From Polaribacter sejongensis (GTDB lineage Bacteria; Bacteroidota; Bacteroidia; Flavobacteriales; Flavobacteriaceae): a DNA stretch of 64,000 nucleotides. The notes under the pieces were generated by a model that was not told where the DNA came from, searched no databases, and saw only the letters and a list, made by a program, of their open reading frames with translations. The stretch spans positions 1 to 64,000 of the forward strand of contig CATITK010000054.1 in the NCBI GenBank assembly GCA_949545755.1, written 5' to 3'. The translations under genes and the position numbers were made by a program. Each line of letters begins with the position of its first letter. Position 1 is the first letter of the stretch. Below, one piece after another: positions 18,694 through 28,706 of the stretch.

Positions 18694-21600
18694 GTGCAAC
18701 AGCCAGCTACTTTTCAAGTTTATAATGCTTCCGCAGGAAGTGGAAAAACCTTTACTCTTGTAAAAGAATACTTAAAAGTTTTATTAAATTCTGACGATAT
18801 TTTTTCATTTCAAAAAATATTAGCAATTACGTTTACCAACAAAGCAGCAGGTGAAATGAAAGAGCGTGTGCTGTCTAGTCTAGAAGATTTTTCTGATGGA
18901 AAAGAGAATGATTTATTCACTATTATTGTCACTGAAACTGAGGTAGACAAACAAACAATTAAAGAAAGAAGTAAAAAGATATTAAACGCAATTTTACAAA
19001 ATTACTCCGCCTTTTCAATTACGACAATCGATAGCTTTACCCATAAAATTATTAAAAATTTCGCTTTTGATTTAGGTTTGTCACTTAATTTTGAAGTAGA
19101 AATGGATGCGGTATCTCTATTAAACGAAGCGGTAGATGTGTTGATTTCTAAAATAGGCACAGATGAAAAATTGACAAATCTTTTAATAGCCTATTCTTTA
19201 GATAAAACAGATGATGATAAATCTTGGGATATTTCTAGAGATTTAAGTGAGTTTGCAAGACTTTTGTTAAGTGAAGAAGACGTAAAACACTTTAGAGGTC
19301 TTGCAGATAAAAAGTTAGAAGATTTTACTCGCTTAAAAGTAAGCCTTTATAAACACCAAAAAGAATTAAAAGACGCCCTAAAAAACGTGGGTCAAGATTG
19401 TCTTGAACTTCTTAAGAAAAACGATTTGGAATACAAAGATTTTATGCGTGGAACACTACCTAAATTCTTTGCTGATTTAAGCACTAAATCTGTAAATATT
19501 GATTTCATAAAGCGAAGTGAAACCATCAAAAAGGCAATCGAAAATAATCAATATTATTCTAAGTCAACGACAGATTCAGTAGCTGCTTCAATAGAAGAAA
19601 TAATTCCAGAAATTGTTCGATTTTTTAAAAATTCTGAGCAAATTTATCAGCAATTTTCAATGAATAAGTTAGCGCTAAAAAGCATCATTCCTTTAGCGGT
19701 TTTAAATAATATTAACTCGGAATTAGAAACAATAAAAGAGGATAATAATATTCGTTTAAATGCGGAATTTAATCAACTAATTTCAGACAATATAAAAGAC
19801 CAGCCTGCCCCTTTTATTTACGAAAGAATAGGGCAGCGGTTTCAGTATTATTTTATTGATGAAATGCAAGATACTTCCGTGTTGCAGTGGCAGAATTTAA
19901 TTCCCTTAATAGCGAACACATTGGCGCAAGAAAACAGCAATTTATTGTTGGTGGGTGACGGAAAACAAGCGATTTACAGATGGAGAGGAGGAAAAGCAGC
20001 GCAGTTTATTGATCTTGGCTCAGAGGAAAAAAATCCTTTTCGGGTAGCTAAAGAAATAAAAAACTTGGAAACCAATTTTAGAAGTTTTTCAGAAATTATT
20101 AATTTTAACAATTCTTTTTTTCAATATACGGCGAACTTTCTTCAAAAAGAATCTTATAAAAACCTCTTTAAAGAGGGAAACAAACAACTTGAAAATGCTA
20201 AAAAAGGCGGATATGTTTCGTTGAGTTTTCTAGAAAAGGAAGATGATAAAGAGATAGAAAAAGTAAAATATCCTCAGAAAGTTTTAGAGAAAATAGAACA
20301 ATTAAAAGAGCGTTTTTCTTTGAATGAAATTTGTGTGTTATCACGCACAAGGAAAGATGGGGTTGCAATTGCAAATTATCTTTCAGAGAAAGGAATCGCT
20401 ATTATCTCATCAGAAACATTATTGTTGCAGAATAGCGAGAAGGTTTCTTTTATTATTGATGTTCTAAAAGTTTTACAAAACCCAAGTGATGAAGAAACGC
20501 GTTTTGAAATGCTCTATTTTTTGCATCAACACTTGCAGATTAAAACTCCAAAAAATAGCTTTCTTAAAGCGTTTTCAAAAGTGGATAATCAAACTATTTT
20601 GACATCTTTGAAAAATGAGGGTGTTTCATTTGAAGTTGCTGCTTTTCATCAATTGCCGTTTTATGAAAAAATTGAAGCAATTATTAGAGGTTTTAATTTG
20701 GTCAACTCTTCAGATGCTTATGTTCAATTTTTTTTAGACATCGTTTTAGAACAACAAAGAAAAGGAACGGATATTGGTGAGTTCCTAGCATTTTGGGAAC
20801 TCCAAAAAGATAGATTAAGTATTGTTGCGCCAGAAAGTTCAAACGCTGTGCAAATTATGACGATTCATAAATCTAAAGGATTAGAATTTCCGGTCGTTAT
20901 TTTTCCTTGTGATATAGATATTTATAGGCAAATAAAACCAAAATCGTGGTTAAATGAATTACCAGAGTCTTACAATGGTTTTAATGAATTGCTAGTCGAT
21001 TATAGTAAAAGTTTATCTTTTGTAAGTGAAAGAGGATTAGAAATTTACAAGCAACAAAGAGCAGAACTAGAACTTGATAATTTTAATTTATTGTATGTTA
21101 CTTTAACAAGAGCTATAGAGCAATTACATATTATAACAGAGAAGAAAATATCTACCAAAGGAGAAGAAAACACCAATTTTTATTCAGGCATCTTTATCAA
21201 TTATTTAAAGCAACAAAATCTCTGGAACACAAGTGTTTTAGACTATTCTTTTGGTGATGATCATCGCGTAAGTAAAAAAGAACAAGAAAGTTCTGTCGTT
21301 GAGATTCATGAAAAATTTATTTCAACTCCATGGCAAGAACACAATATTGTATTATTAGCGGGTGCTTCTAAATTATGGAACACAGAACAGGGGCAAGCTA
21401 TTGATTTCGGAAATTTATTGCACGAAATTTTCGCAAAAATTATCCATAAAAAAGATGTTGATATGATTGTTAATCACTACCATCAACAAGGAGTTTTAAA
21501 TGATAAGCAAACAGCATTTATTAAGCAACGTATTAACCAAGTTGTAGAGCACCCAAAATTAGCAGCTTATTTCACGGACGAATTCATTGTCTATAATGAA

Positions 21601-21822
21601 AGAGAAATTGTTGCAATAGATCATCAGATAGTGATTCCTGATCGGCTGGTTTTTTTAGATAAAACGGAAGTTGTAATTATTGATTATAAGACTGGATCTC
21701 CTGCCTTAGAGCACCATCAACAATTATTAAAGTATGAAAACGTTTTGAAAACAATGAATTTTAAAGTTGATAAAAAAATATTAATTTATATAAATGAAGA
21801 AATTAATATCGTTCAAGCATAG
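18694..21822 (+). CDS. UvrD/AddA-like helicase with C-terminal RecB-type nuclease domain
   Basis: YNASAGSGKTFTLVKEYL, FIDEMQDTSVLQWQNL, LLVGDGKQAIYRWRGG, MTIHKSKGLEFPVVIF; C-terminal nuclease motif VVIIDYKTG. GTG start. Confidence 0.92.
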   Translation: MQQPATFQVYNASAGSGKTFTLVKEYLKVLLNSDDIFSFQKILAITFTNKAAGEMKERVLSSLEDFSDGKENDLFTIIVTETEVDKQTIKERSKKILNAILQNYSAFSITTIDSFTHKIIKNFAFDLGLSLNFEVEMDAVSLLNEAVDVLISKIGTDEKLTNLLIAYSLDKTDDDKSWDISRDLSEFARLLLSEEDVKHFRGLADKKLEDFTRLKVSLYKHQKELKDALKNVGQDCLELLKKNDLEYKDFMRGTLPKFFADLSTKSVNIDFIKRSETIKKAIENNQYYSKSTTDSVAASIEEIIPEIVRFFKNSEQIYQQFSMNKLALKSIIPLAVLNNINSELETIKEDNNIRLNAEFNQLISDNIKDQPAPFIYERIGQRFQYYFIDEMQDTSVLQWQNLIPLIANTLAQENSNLLLVGDGKQAIYRWRGGKAAQFIDLGSEEKNPFRVAKEIKNLETNFRSFSEIINFNNSFFQYTANFLQKESYKNLFKEGNKQLENAKKGGYVSLSFLEKEDDKEIEKVKYPQKVLEKIEQLKERFSLNEICVLSRTRKDGVAIANYLSEKGIAIISSETLLLQNSEKVSFIIDVLKVLQNPSDEETRFEMLYFLHQHLQIKTPKNSFLKAFSKVDNQTILTSLKNEGVSFEVAAFHQLPFYEKIEAIIRGFNLVNSSDAYVQFFLDIVLEQQRKGTDIGEFLAFWELQKDRLSIVAPESSNAVQIMTIHKSKGLEFPVVIFPCDIDIYRQIKPKSWLNELPESYNGFNELLVDYSKSLSFVSERGLEIYKQQRAELELDNFNLLYVTLTRAIEQLHIITEKKISTKGEENTNFYSGIFINYLKQQNLWNTSVLDYSFGDDHRVSKKEQESSVVEIHEKFISTPWQEHNIVLLAGASKLWNTEQGQAIDFGNLLHEIFAKIIHKKDVDMIVNHYHQQGVLNDKQTAFIKQRINQVVEHPKLAAYFTDEFIVYNEREIVAIDHQIVIPDRLVFLDKTEVVIIDYKTGSPALEHHQQLLKYENVLKTMNFKVDKKILIYINEEINIVQA

Positions 21823-21995
21823 TATTAAATAGCTCTATTGAATAGATCGGTAAAAACAAGAACTTAATTTATTATTCTTTTAGATGATTGCTTCAATTTA
21901 GTAGGTACAAATTTATAAAAAAATCAATTTTTCAAATATATAGGGGTTTAAAATTATAGAAAATGTGTTTTTTTTCGATATTTTTTCATTTTTTC

Positions 21996-22026
21996 TTTGT
22001 TAATAAATTTATACCTACTACTTTTG
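21996..22026 (+). promoter_or_regulatory. Candidate Bacteroidetes promoter: TTTG (21996-21999) and TACTTTTG (22019-22026)
   Basis: TTG-N19-TAnnTTTG arrangement, 39 nt upstream of the ompA-like ATG at 22066. Confidence 0.55.
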
Positions 22027-22065
22027 TTAATTAATAATAAGAACTTTAAATTTAAACTTTTAATA

Positions 22066-23472
22066 ATGAAACAAATCAAATTAGCTGTGATAGCTATGTT
22101 TATGTTAGTATCAATTACCAATGTAAGCGCACAAGATGAAAACAATCCTTGGGTAATAGGTTTTGGTGTAAATAGTGTAGACCAAAGAGTTGCTGCAGGA
22201 AACTTTAGCCAAAGTCTTGAGGATTTTGTAGGTTTTGACGAGTTAAGTGACAATACGTTGCCATCAATTTCTAGAATTTCTATTGATAGATATTTGGAAA
22301 AAGGATTTTCTCTACAATTAGCAGGGTCTATAAATAAATTAGATAATTTATTTGGAGATGGTACTACCGTTGCTGAAGCAACTACTAGTGCAGATGCATT
22401 GTATTACGCAATAGATTTAGTAGTAAAATATGATTTAAACAATTTGTTTGGTCAAACAGGTTGGTTCAATCCTTACATTGCTTTAGGTGGTGGATACCAA
22501 AATATAGATTTTACAAGAGCTGATGGTCAAGATGGTAAATCTGACATAATGCTTGTTACTAATTTAGGTTTTAACACATGGTTTAATGACAATATAGGTT
22601 TGAACTTTCAAACGGGATATGGTCATCATTTTCAGCCAACAGGTTTTGATACTTTTAGACATTCTATTGGTTTAGTTGTCAAGTTTGGTGGAAAAGATAC
22701 AGATGGAGATGGCGTTTATGATAAGCATGATGCTTGTCCTGAAGTAGCTGGATTAGAGGAGTTTAAAGGTTGTCCAGATGCTGATGGTGATGGAGTAACA
22801 GATGCTGATGATTCTTGTCCAGAAGTAGCTGGTTTAGCAGCGATGAACGGTTGTCCAGATGCTGATGGTGATGGAATTGCAGATAAAGATGATGCATGTC
22901 CTAATGCTAGTGGAACAAAAGCGAACAAAGGTTGTCCAGATGCTGACGGAGATGGAGTTGTAGATGGTGAAGATAAATGTGCTGATGTTGCAGGTCCTGT
23001 AGCAAATAGCGGATGTCCTTGGGTAGATACAGATGGAGATAGTGTTTTAGATAAAGATGACAAGTGTCCATTAGTAGCAGGTCTTGCTTCTGAATCAGGA
23101 TGTCCTGTGATTTCAAATGCAGCTAAAATGGGTATTAACACATTTGCTAAAGCGATTTTATTCAACACAGAAAAAGTTAGTTTCAAATCAGGAGTTACTA
23201 AAGAGTTGGATGGTATGAAAGCAATTATCAATGAATTTCCTACCTCTGAATTTGTAATTAAAGGATATACAGATACAACAGGAAGTGTTTCAGGAAATTT
23301 AAAACTATCTAATAAAAGAGCAAATGCTGTTAAAAATTACTTAGTGAAAAATGGAATTGATGCTTCAAGATTAACTGTGAAAGGTTTTGGTCAAGCGGAT
23401 CCAATAGATTCAAATAAGACAAGAGCTGGAAGAGCTAACAATAGAAGAGTAGAAGTTAAAGTAACAAACTAG
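22066..23472 (+). CDS. OmpA-family outer membrane protein with thrombospondin type-3 repeats
   Basis: Signal peptide MKQIKLAVIAMFMLVSITNVSAQ; repeated DADGDGVxDxDDxCPxxAGxxxxxGCP; C-terminal OmpA domain FVIKGYTDTTGSVSGNLKLSNKRANAVKNYLVKNGI. Confidence 0.95.
   Translation: MKQIKLAVIAMFMLVSITNVSAQDENNPWVIGFGVNSVDQRVAAGNFSQSLEDFVGFDELSDNTLPSISRISIDRYLEKGFSLQLAGSINKLDNLFGDGTTVAEATTSADALYYAIDLVVKYDLNNLFGQTGWFNPYIALGGGYQNIDFTRADGQDGKSDIMLVTNLGFNTWFNDNIGLNFQTGYGHHFQPTGFDTFRHSIGLVVKFGGKDTDGDGVYDKHDACPEVAGLEEFKGCPDADGDGVTDADDSCPEVAGLAAMNGCPDADGDGIADKDDACPNASGTKANKGCPDADGDGVVDGEDKCADVAGPVANSGCPWVDTDGDSVLDKDDKCPLVAGLASESGCPVISNAAKMGINTFAKAILFNTEKVSFKSGVTKELDGMKAIINEFPTSEFVIKGYTDTTGSVSGNLKLSNKRANAVKNYLVKNGIDASRLTVKGFGQADPIDSNKTRAGRANNRRVEVKVTN
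22698..23106 (+). repeat. Coding tandem repeat: five TSP type-3 calcium-binding units in the OmpA-like protein
   Basis: Five successive D-x-DGD-x-V-x-D-x-D-D-x-C-P units with matching DNA (gatgctgatggtgatgga...). Confidence 0.85.
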
Positions 23473-23492
23473 TTTTCTAAAATAAATATTAG

Positions 23493-23524
23493 AAAGCCTC
23501 ATCAATTTGATGAGGCTTTTTTTT
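23493..23524 (+). terminator. Rho-independent terminator after the ompA-like gene
   Basis: AAAGCCTCATCAA-T-TTGATGAGGCTTT followed by T-run. Confidence 0.85.
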
Positions 23525-23581
23525 ATGACCTTAATTATTCTTTTTAAGTAAAAATTCTTTTTTATTTCCAATCAAAAAAAT

Positions 23582-23589
23582 TACCTTTG
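23582..23589 (+). promoter_or_regulatory. Candidate -7 element (TACCTTTG) upstream of atpD
   Basis: Matches TAnnTTTG, 59 nt before the atpD ATG; no clear -33 TTG. Confidence 0.4.
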
Positions 23590-23627
23590 CGACCTTAAAA
23601 TGAGGTAAATTCTCATAAATAAAATAA

Positions 23628-25157
<1,530 letters not shown>

Positions 25158-25207
25158 ACAATTTACAGTTGGCAGTTTTTACTAACAACTAATAACTTTA
25201 AGGAAAT

Positions 25208-25501
25208 ATGTATTTAGAAATTGTTACACCAGAAGCTATATTATTTTCATCAGAAATTGATTCTTTATCAGTACCTGGTGTCAATGGTGAGTTTCAAATG
25301 TTAAATAATCATGCACCTGTTGTTTCTAATTTAAGAGCAGGAACAATTAAGATTCACATTCATACCCAAGCTAATTTAAAATTAGAAGACTTGAATGCAA
25401 AATTAATTTCTGACCAAGCAGATGATAAAATTTTAACATTAGAGATTAATTCTGGTACTTTAGAATTAAATGATAATAAAGCAATCATTTTAGCGGATTA
25501 A
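25208..25501 (+). CDS. atpC: F1F0 ATP synthase subunit epsilon (short form)
   Basis: MYLEIVTPEAILFSSEIDSLSVPGVNGEFQMLNNHAPVVSNLRAG; directly follows atpD. Confidence 0.95.
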   Translation: MYLEIVTPEAILFSSEIDSLSVPGVNGEFQMLNNHAPVVSNLRAGTIKIHIHTQANLKLEDLNAKLISDQADDKILTLEINSGTLELNDNKAIILAD

Positions 25502-25520
25502 AAAACCGTCAATCTATAAT

Positions 25521-25552
25521 AAAAAACCACGCAAATAAGCGTGGTTTTTTTA
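25521..25552. terminator. Bidirectional rho-independent terminator between atpC and trpS
   Basis: AAAAAACCACGC-AAATAA-GCGTGGTTTTTT between convergent genes. Confidence 0.85.
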
Positions 25553-25572
25553 TGTTCTAAAGAGTCCTTAAT

Positions 25573-26541
25573 TTAAAAACCAATTTTACCTCTTACTCTA
25601 AGTAAAACTTCCTTAGCAACAATGGTTGCTTTTTCTGCTCCAATGACTAACGCTTCATCAATTTCTTGTTTGTTTTCCATAAAGTGATTGTAACGACCTC
25701 TAATGGTCGAAAACTGGGCAAGAATTAACTCATATAAAGCTTGTTTTGCATGACCATAACCATAGTTGCCGCTTTCGTAATTTACTCTCATTTCTGCAAT
25801 TTGAGTTTCTGAAGCGATTAATTTATATAAACCAAAAACAGTATCATTGTCTGGGTTTTTAGGTTCTTCTAAACCTTTACTGTCTGTTTTAATCGACATT
25901 ATTTGTTTTCTTAGTTTCTTATCTGGTAAAAAAATATTGATACTGTTGTTTCTAGATTTACTCATTTTTTCACCATCAGTTCCAGGAACTAATTTCGTGT
26001 GTTCTTGAATTTTAGCGACTGGGGTAACCAATGTTTCACCGACAATGTTATTAAATCGATTCGCAACATCACGTGTCATTTCTAAATGCTGTAATTGATC
26101 TTTTCCAACAGGAACAACTTCTGCATCATATAATAAAATATCTGCAGCCATTAACATCGGATACGAAAACAATCCAGAATTTACATCTCCTAATCGATCC
26201 GATTTGTCCTTAAAACTATGTGCTAATGTGAGTCTTTGATACGGAAAAAAGCAGCTTAAATACCATGTTAATTCTGTAACTTGAGGAATATCACTTTGTC
26301 TATAAAAAACGGTTTTATTGATATCTAATCCACAAGCTAACCAAGTAGCAGCAGTGCTATAGGTGTTTTCTTGTAGCTGTTTCCCTTCTTTAATTTGAGT
26401 TAAAGAATGCATGTCTGCAATAAATAAAAAAGCTTCATTTTCAGGGTTATTTGCCATTTCGATTGCCGGCAGAATAGCGCCTAATAAATTTCCTAAATGT
26501 GGTGTTCCAGTACTCTGGACGCCTGTTAAAATTCTTGACAT
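25573..26541 (-). CDS. trpS: Tryptophanyl-tRNA synthetase
   Basis: RILTGVQSTGTPHLGNLLGAI, GKDQLQHLEMTRDVANRFN, GEKMSKSRNN. Confidence 0.98.
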   Translation of the reverse strand: MSRILTGVQSTGTPHLGNLLGAILPAIEMANNPENEAFLFIADMHSLTQIKEGKQLQENTYSTAATWLACGLDINKTVFYRQSDIPQVTELTWYLSCFFPYQRLTLAHSFKDKSDRLGDVNSGLFSYPMLMAADILLYDAEVVPVGKDQLQHLEMTRDVANRFNNIVGETLVTPVAKIQEHTKLVPGTDGEKMSKSRNNSINIFLPDKKLRKQIMSIKTDSKGLEEPKNPDNDTVFGLYKLIASETQIAEMRVNYESGNYGYGHAKQALYELILAQFSTIRGRYNHFMENKQEIDEALVIGAEKATIVAKEVLLRVRGKIGF

Positions 26542-26742
26542 TGTTTTTTTATTTATAGTAATTGACTCAAGAGTACGTTGTTTAATTCCTCTATTTGGAC
26601 AAAAATAAGGTTTTGTTTAAGAAAACCAATCAACACAAAAGAATATTAGTATTTTTGCTTTTAAATTGGAATGTAATATTTCCATTTTCATTCATTTTTA
26701 AAGATAGATAACAAAAATTACTATTTAACATTTATTGATATT

Positions 26743-27507
26743 GTGAAGTATATAAAAATCCCTTTTCTTTTAGTTTGGCGCTTGTGGTTTTACCTTTTAT
26801 TGTTCACAAGCATTATTATAATGTCTCCATTATTATTTATTTTTACAATAAAGGAAGCGCATTATCATTTGTTATGGAAACTAGTAAGAGCATTATCTAA
26901 AGTACTTGTTTATGGTATGGGATTTCGTTTAAAGACAAAATTAGATCAAGAAATTGAACCGAATAAGAGTTATATGTTTTGCCCGAATCACACTTCTTTA
27001 ATGGATCCTTTTGTATTGGTTATTTTGAGTAAAAATCCAATAGTTTTTGTTGGAAAAAAAGAGTTGGCCAAAATTCCAATTTTCGGATTTTTTTATAAAA
27101 GAATTGTTATCATGGTAGATAGGAGTAATCCTAAAAGTAGAAAAAAAGTTTTTGAAATGGCAAAAAAGAGATTGCAAAATGGAGTCAGCATGGCTATTTT
27201 TCCTGAAGGATTAGTACCCAAAGAAGATGTTGTTTTAGCGCCATTTAAAAATGGAGCTTTTAGCTTGGCAATTGAATTTGAAATACCTCTTGTTCCTCAA
27301 ACCTATTATGATTGTAAGCGTTTGTTCTCTTGGAATTTTTTAAAAGGAGGCACGGGCTGTTTTAGAGTTCATCAGCATAAATTTATCTCGACTAAAGGAG
27401 TGGCAATTGATCAGATGGAGCATTTAAAAGATAAAACATTTGAGACTATTTATACTGACTTAGCAAACGATAAAAAGTACATGAAAGACACCAATAGAAA
27501 TCAATGA
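26743..27507 (+). CDS. 1-acyl-sn-glycerol-3-phosphate acyltransferase (PlsC family)
   Basis: NHTSLMDPF, FVGKKELAKIPIFGFFYKRI, AIFPEGLVPKED. GTG start. Confidence 0.92.
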   Translation: MKYIKIPFLLVWRLWFYLLLFTSIIIMSPLLFIFTIKEAHYHLLWKLVRALSKVLVYGMGFRLKTKLDQEIEPNKSYMFCPNHTSLMDPFVLVILSKNPIVFVGKKELAKIPIFGFFYKRIVIMVDRSNPKSRKKVFEMAKKRLQNGVSMAIFPEGLVPKEDVVLAPFKNGAFSLAIEFEIPLVPQTYYDCKRLFSWNFLKGGTGCFRVHQHKFISTKGVAIDQMEHLKDKTFETIYTDLANDKKYMKDTNRNQ

Positions 27508-28142
27508 GCGAGCAATTAAATTACACCTATTCAAATTCTGAGGAACAATTAAATATTTGGTCACATGGGTTGGCTTTAGTAGCTAGTATCGTTGCGTTTC
27601 CTTTTTTAATTTTAAAAGCAATTTCATATTCCAGTTTTTGGATGACAAGCAGTTTTATAATTTATGGATTGAGTTTAGTTATTTTATTTTCAGCTTCAAC
27701 TTTTTATCATGCAGCAAAAAATCCAAAGAAAAGAAGAAAGTTAAATATCTTTGATCACGCTGCTATTTATATATTAATAGCAGGTAGTTATACTCCTTTT
27801 TGTCTGGTAGCTTTAGTTGCTAACTCAGGGTGGTATTTATTCTTTTTTGTTTGGTTTTTTGCTTTAATAGGTGTTATTCTTAAACTTTTTTATACAGGAA
27901 AATTCCGAAAGATATCCATAACAATGTATCTCTTAATGGGCTGGCAAGTGGTGTTTCTTATAAAACCTTTAAAAAATGTATTAACAGATTTTGGTTTCAA
28001 TTTATTAATTCTTGGCGGGGTATTCTATACAATAGGAGCCGTTTTGTATTCTATTAAAAAAATACCTTATAACCACGCTATTTTCCATGTGTTTGTTTTA
28101 TTTGGCAGTGTCTGTCATTTTCTTGCGATCTATTTTTTGTAA
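27504..28142 (+). CDS. Hemolysin III/PAQR (TrhA/YqfA) family membrane protein
   Basis: EEQLNIWSHGLALVASIVAFP, SASTFYHAAKNPKKRRKLNIFDHAAIYILIAGSYTPFCLV; ATGA overlap with preceding gene. Confidence 0.93.
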   Translation: MSEQLNYTYSNSEEQLNIWSHGLALVASIVAFPFLILKAISYSSFWMTSSFIIYGLSLVILFSASTFYHAAKNPKKRRKLNIFDHAAIYILIAGSYTPFCLVALVANSGWYLFFFVWFFALIGVILKLFYTGKFRKISITMYLLMGWQVVFLIKPLKNVLTDFGFNLLILGGVFYTIGAVLYSIKKIPYNHAIFHVFVLFGSVCHFLAIYFL

Positions 28143-28147
28143 TTTTT

Positions 28148-28621
28148 TTATTTCCAATCTTTAAATGGATGTTTACAAATACTTGAATTGTAGTACTTTA
28201 TATCTCCAGTAACTTCAAAGCCTAACCAGTTTGGTTTTGTAAAATACTCAGATTCAGTGTTCAATTCTACTTCTGCAATAATTAATCCTTTGTTGTCTCC
28301 ATAAAATTCATCAATTTCAAAAGTATGCAGACCTACGCTTACTAAATATCTAGTTTTTTCAATGATACTGGGTTCACAAAGTAATAATAAATCTTCAGCT
28401 TCTTGTTTTATGATTTCTTTTTCCCATTCAAACCTAGTAGTTCCAGCTTCGTTAGATTTCCCTTTAATGGTTATAAAAGCATTGTTGTCAGCAATTCTAA
28501 TTCTTACAGTTCTATTTTTATCAGAATTTAAATATCCTTGTTTAATGTATTTTTTTGTGTGACTTTCACTTTTAAAATCATCATTTATAACCAAAAATTT
28601 CCTTTCTATTTCTACGCCCAT
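28148..28621 (-). CDS. CYTH domain protein (triphosphatase/adenylate cyclase CyaB-like)
   Basis: VEIERKFLV, KQGYLNSDKNRTVRIRI, FEWEKEI, FEIDEFYGDNKGLIIAEVEL. Confidence 0.93.
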   Translation of the reverse strand: MGVEIERKFLVINDDFKSESHTKKYIKQGYLNSDKNRTVRIRIADNNAFITIKGKSNEAGTTRFEWEKEIIKQEAEDLLLLCEPSIIEKTRYLVSVGLHTFEIDEFYGDNKGLIIAEVELNTESEYFTKPNWLGFEVTGDIKYYNSSICKHPFKDWK

Positions 28622-28681
28622 AAAATCTTTAGATTTTTGTACTAATGTAAGTGTTTTATCGTTATTGTAACAATAAATAAA

Positions 28682-28689
28682 TATCTTTG
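28682..28689 (+). promoter_or_regulatory. Candidate -7 element (TATCTTTG) upstream of porZ
   Basis: Matches TAnnTTTG, 17 nt before ATG. Confidence 0.4.
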
Positions 28690-28706
28690 AGAATCTAATT
28701 TAAAGA

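Noticed and set aside
18694-21822. Defence-system helicase-nuclease
   Set aside because: Looks like the housekeeping AddA/RecB-type enzyme of Bacteroidetes; no defence genes or mobile-element signatures nearby.
22716-23231. 171-aa minus-strand ORF and its 22907-23116 companion
   Set aside because: Antisense to the TSP type-3 repeat region of the OmpA gene; periodic composition only.
28661-28677. Small inverted repeat TTATTG-TAA-CAATAA upstream of porZ
   Set aside because: 6-bp AT-rich arms are expected by chance in this composition; no regulator can be tied to it.
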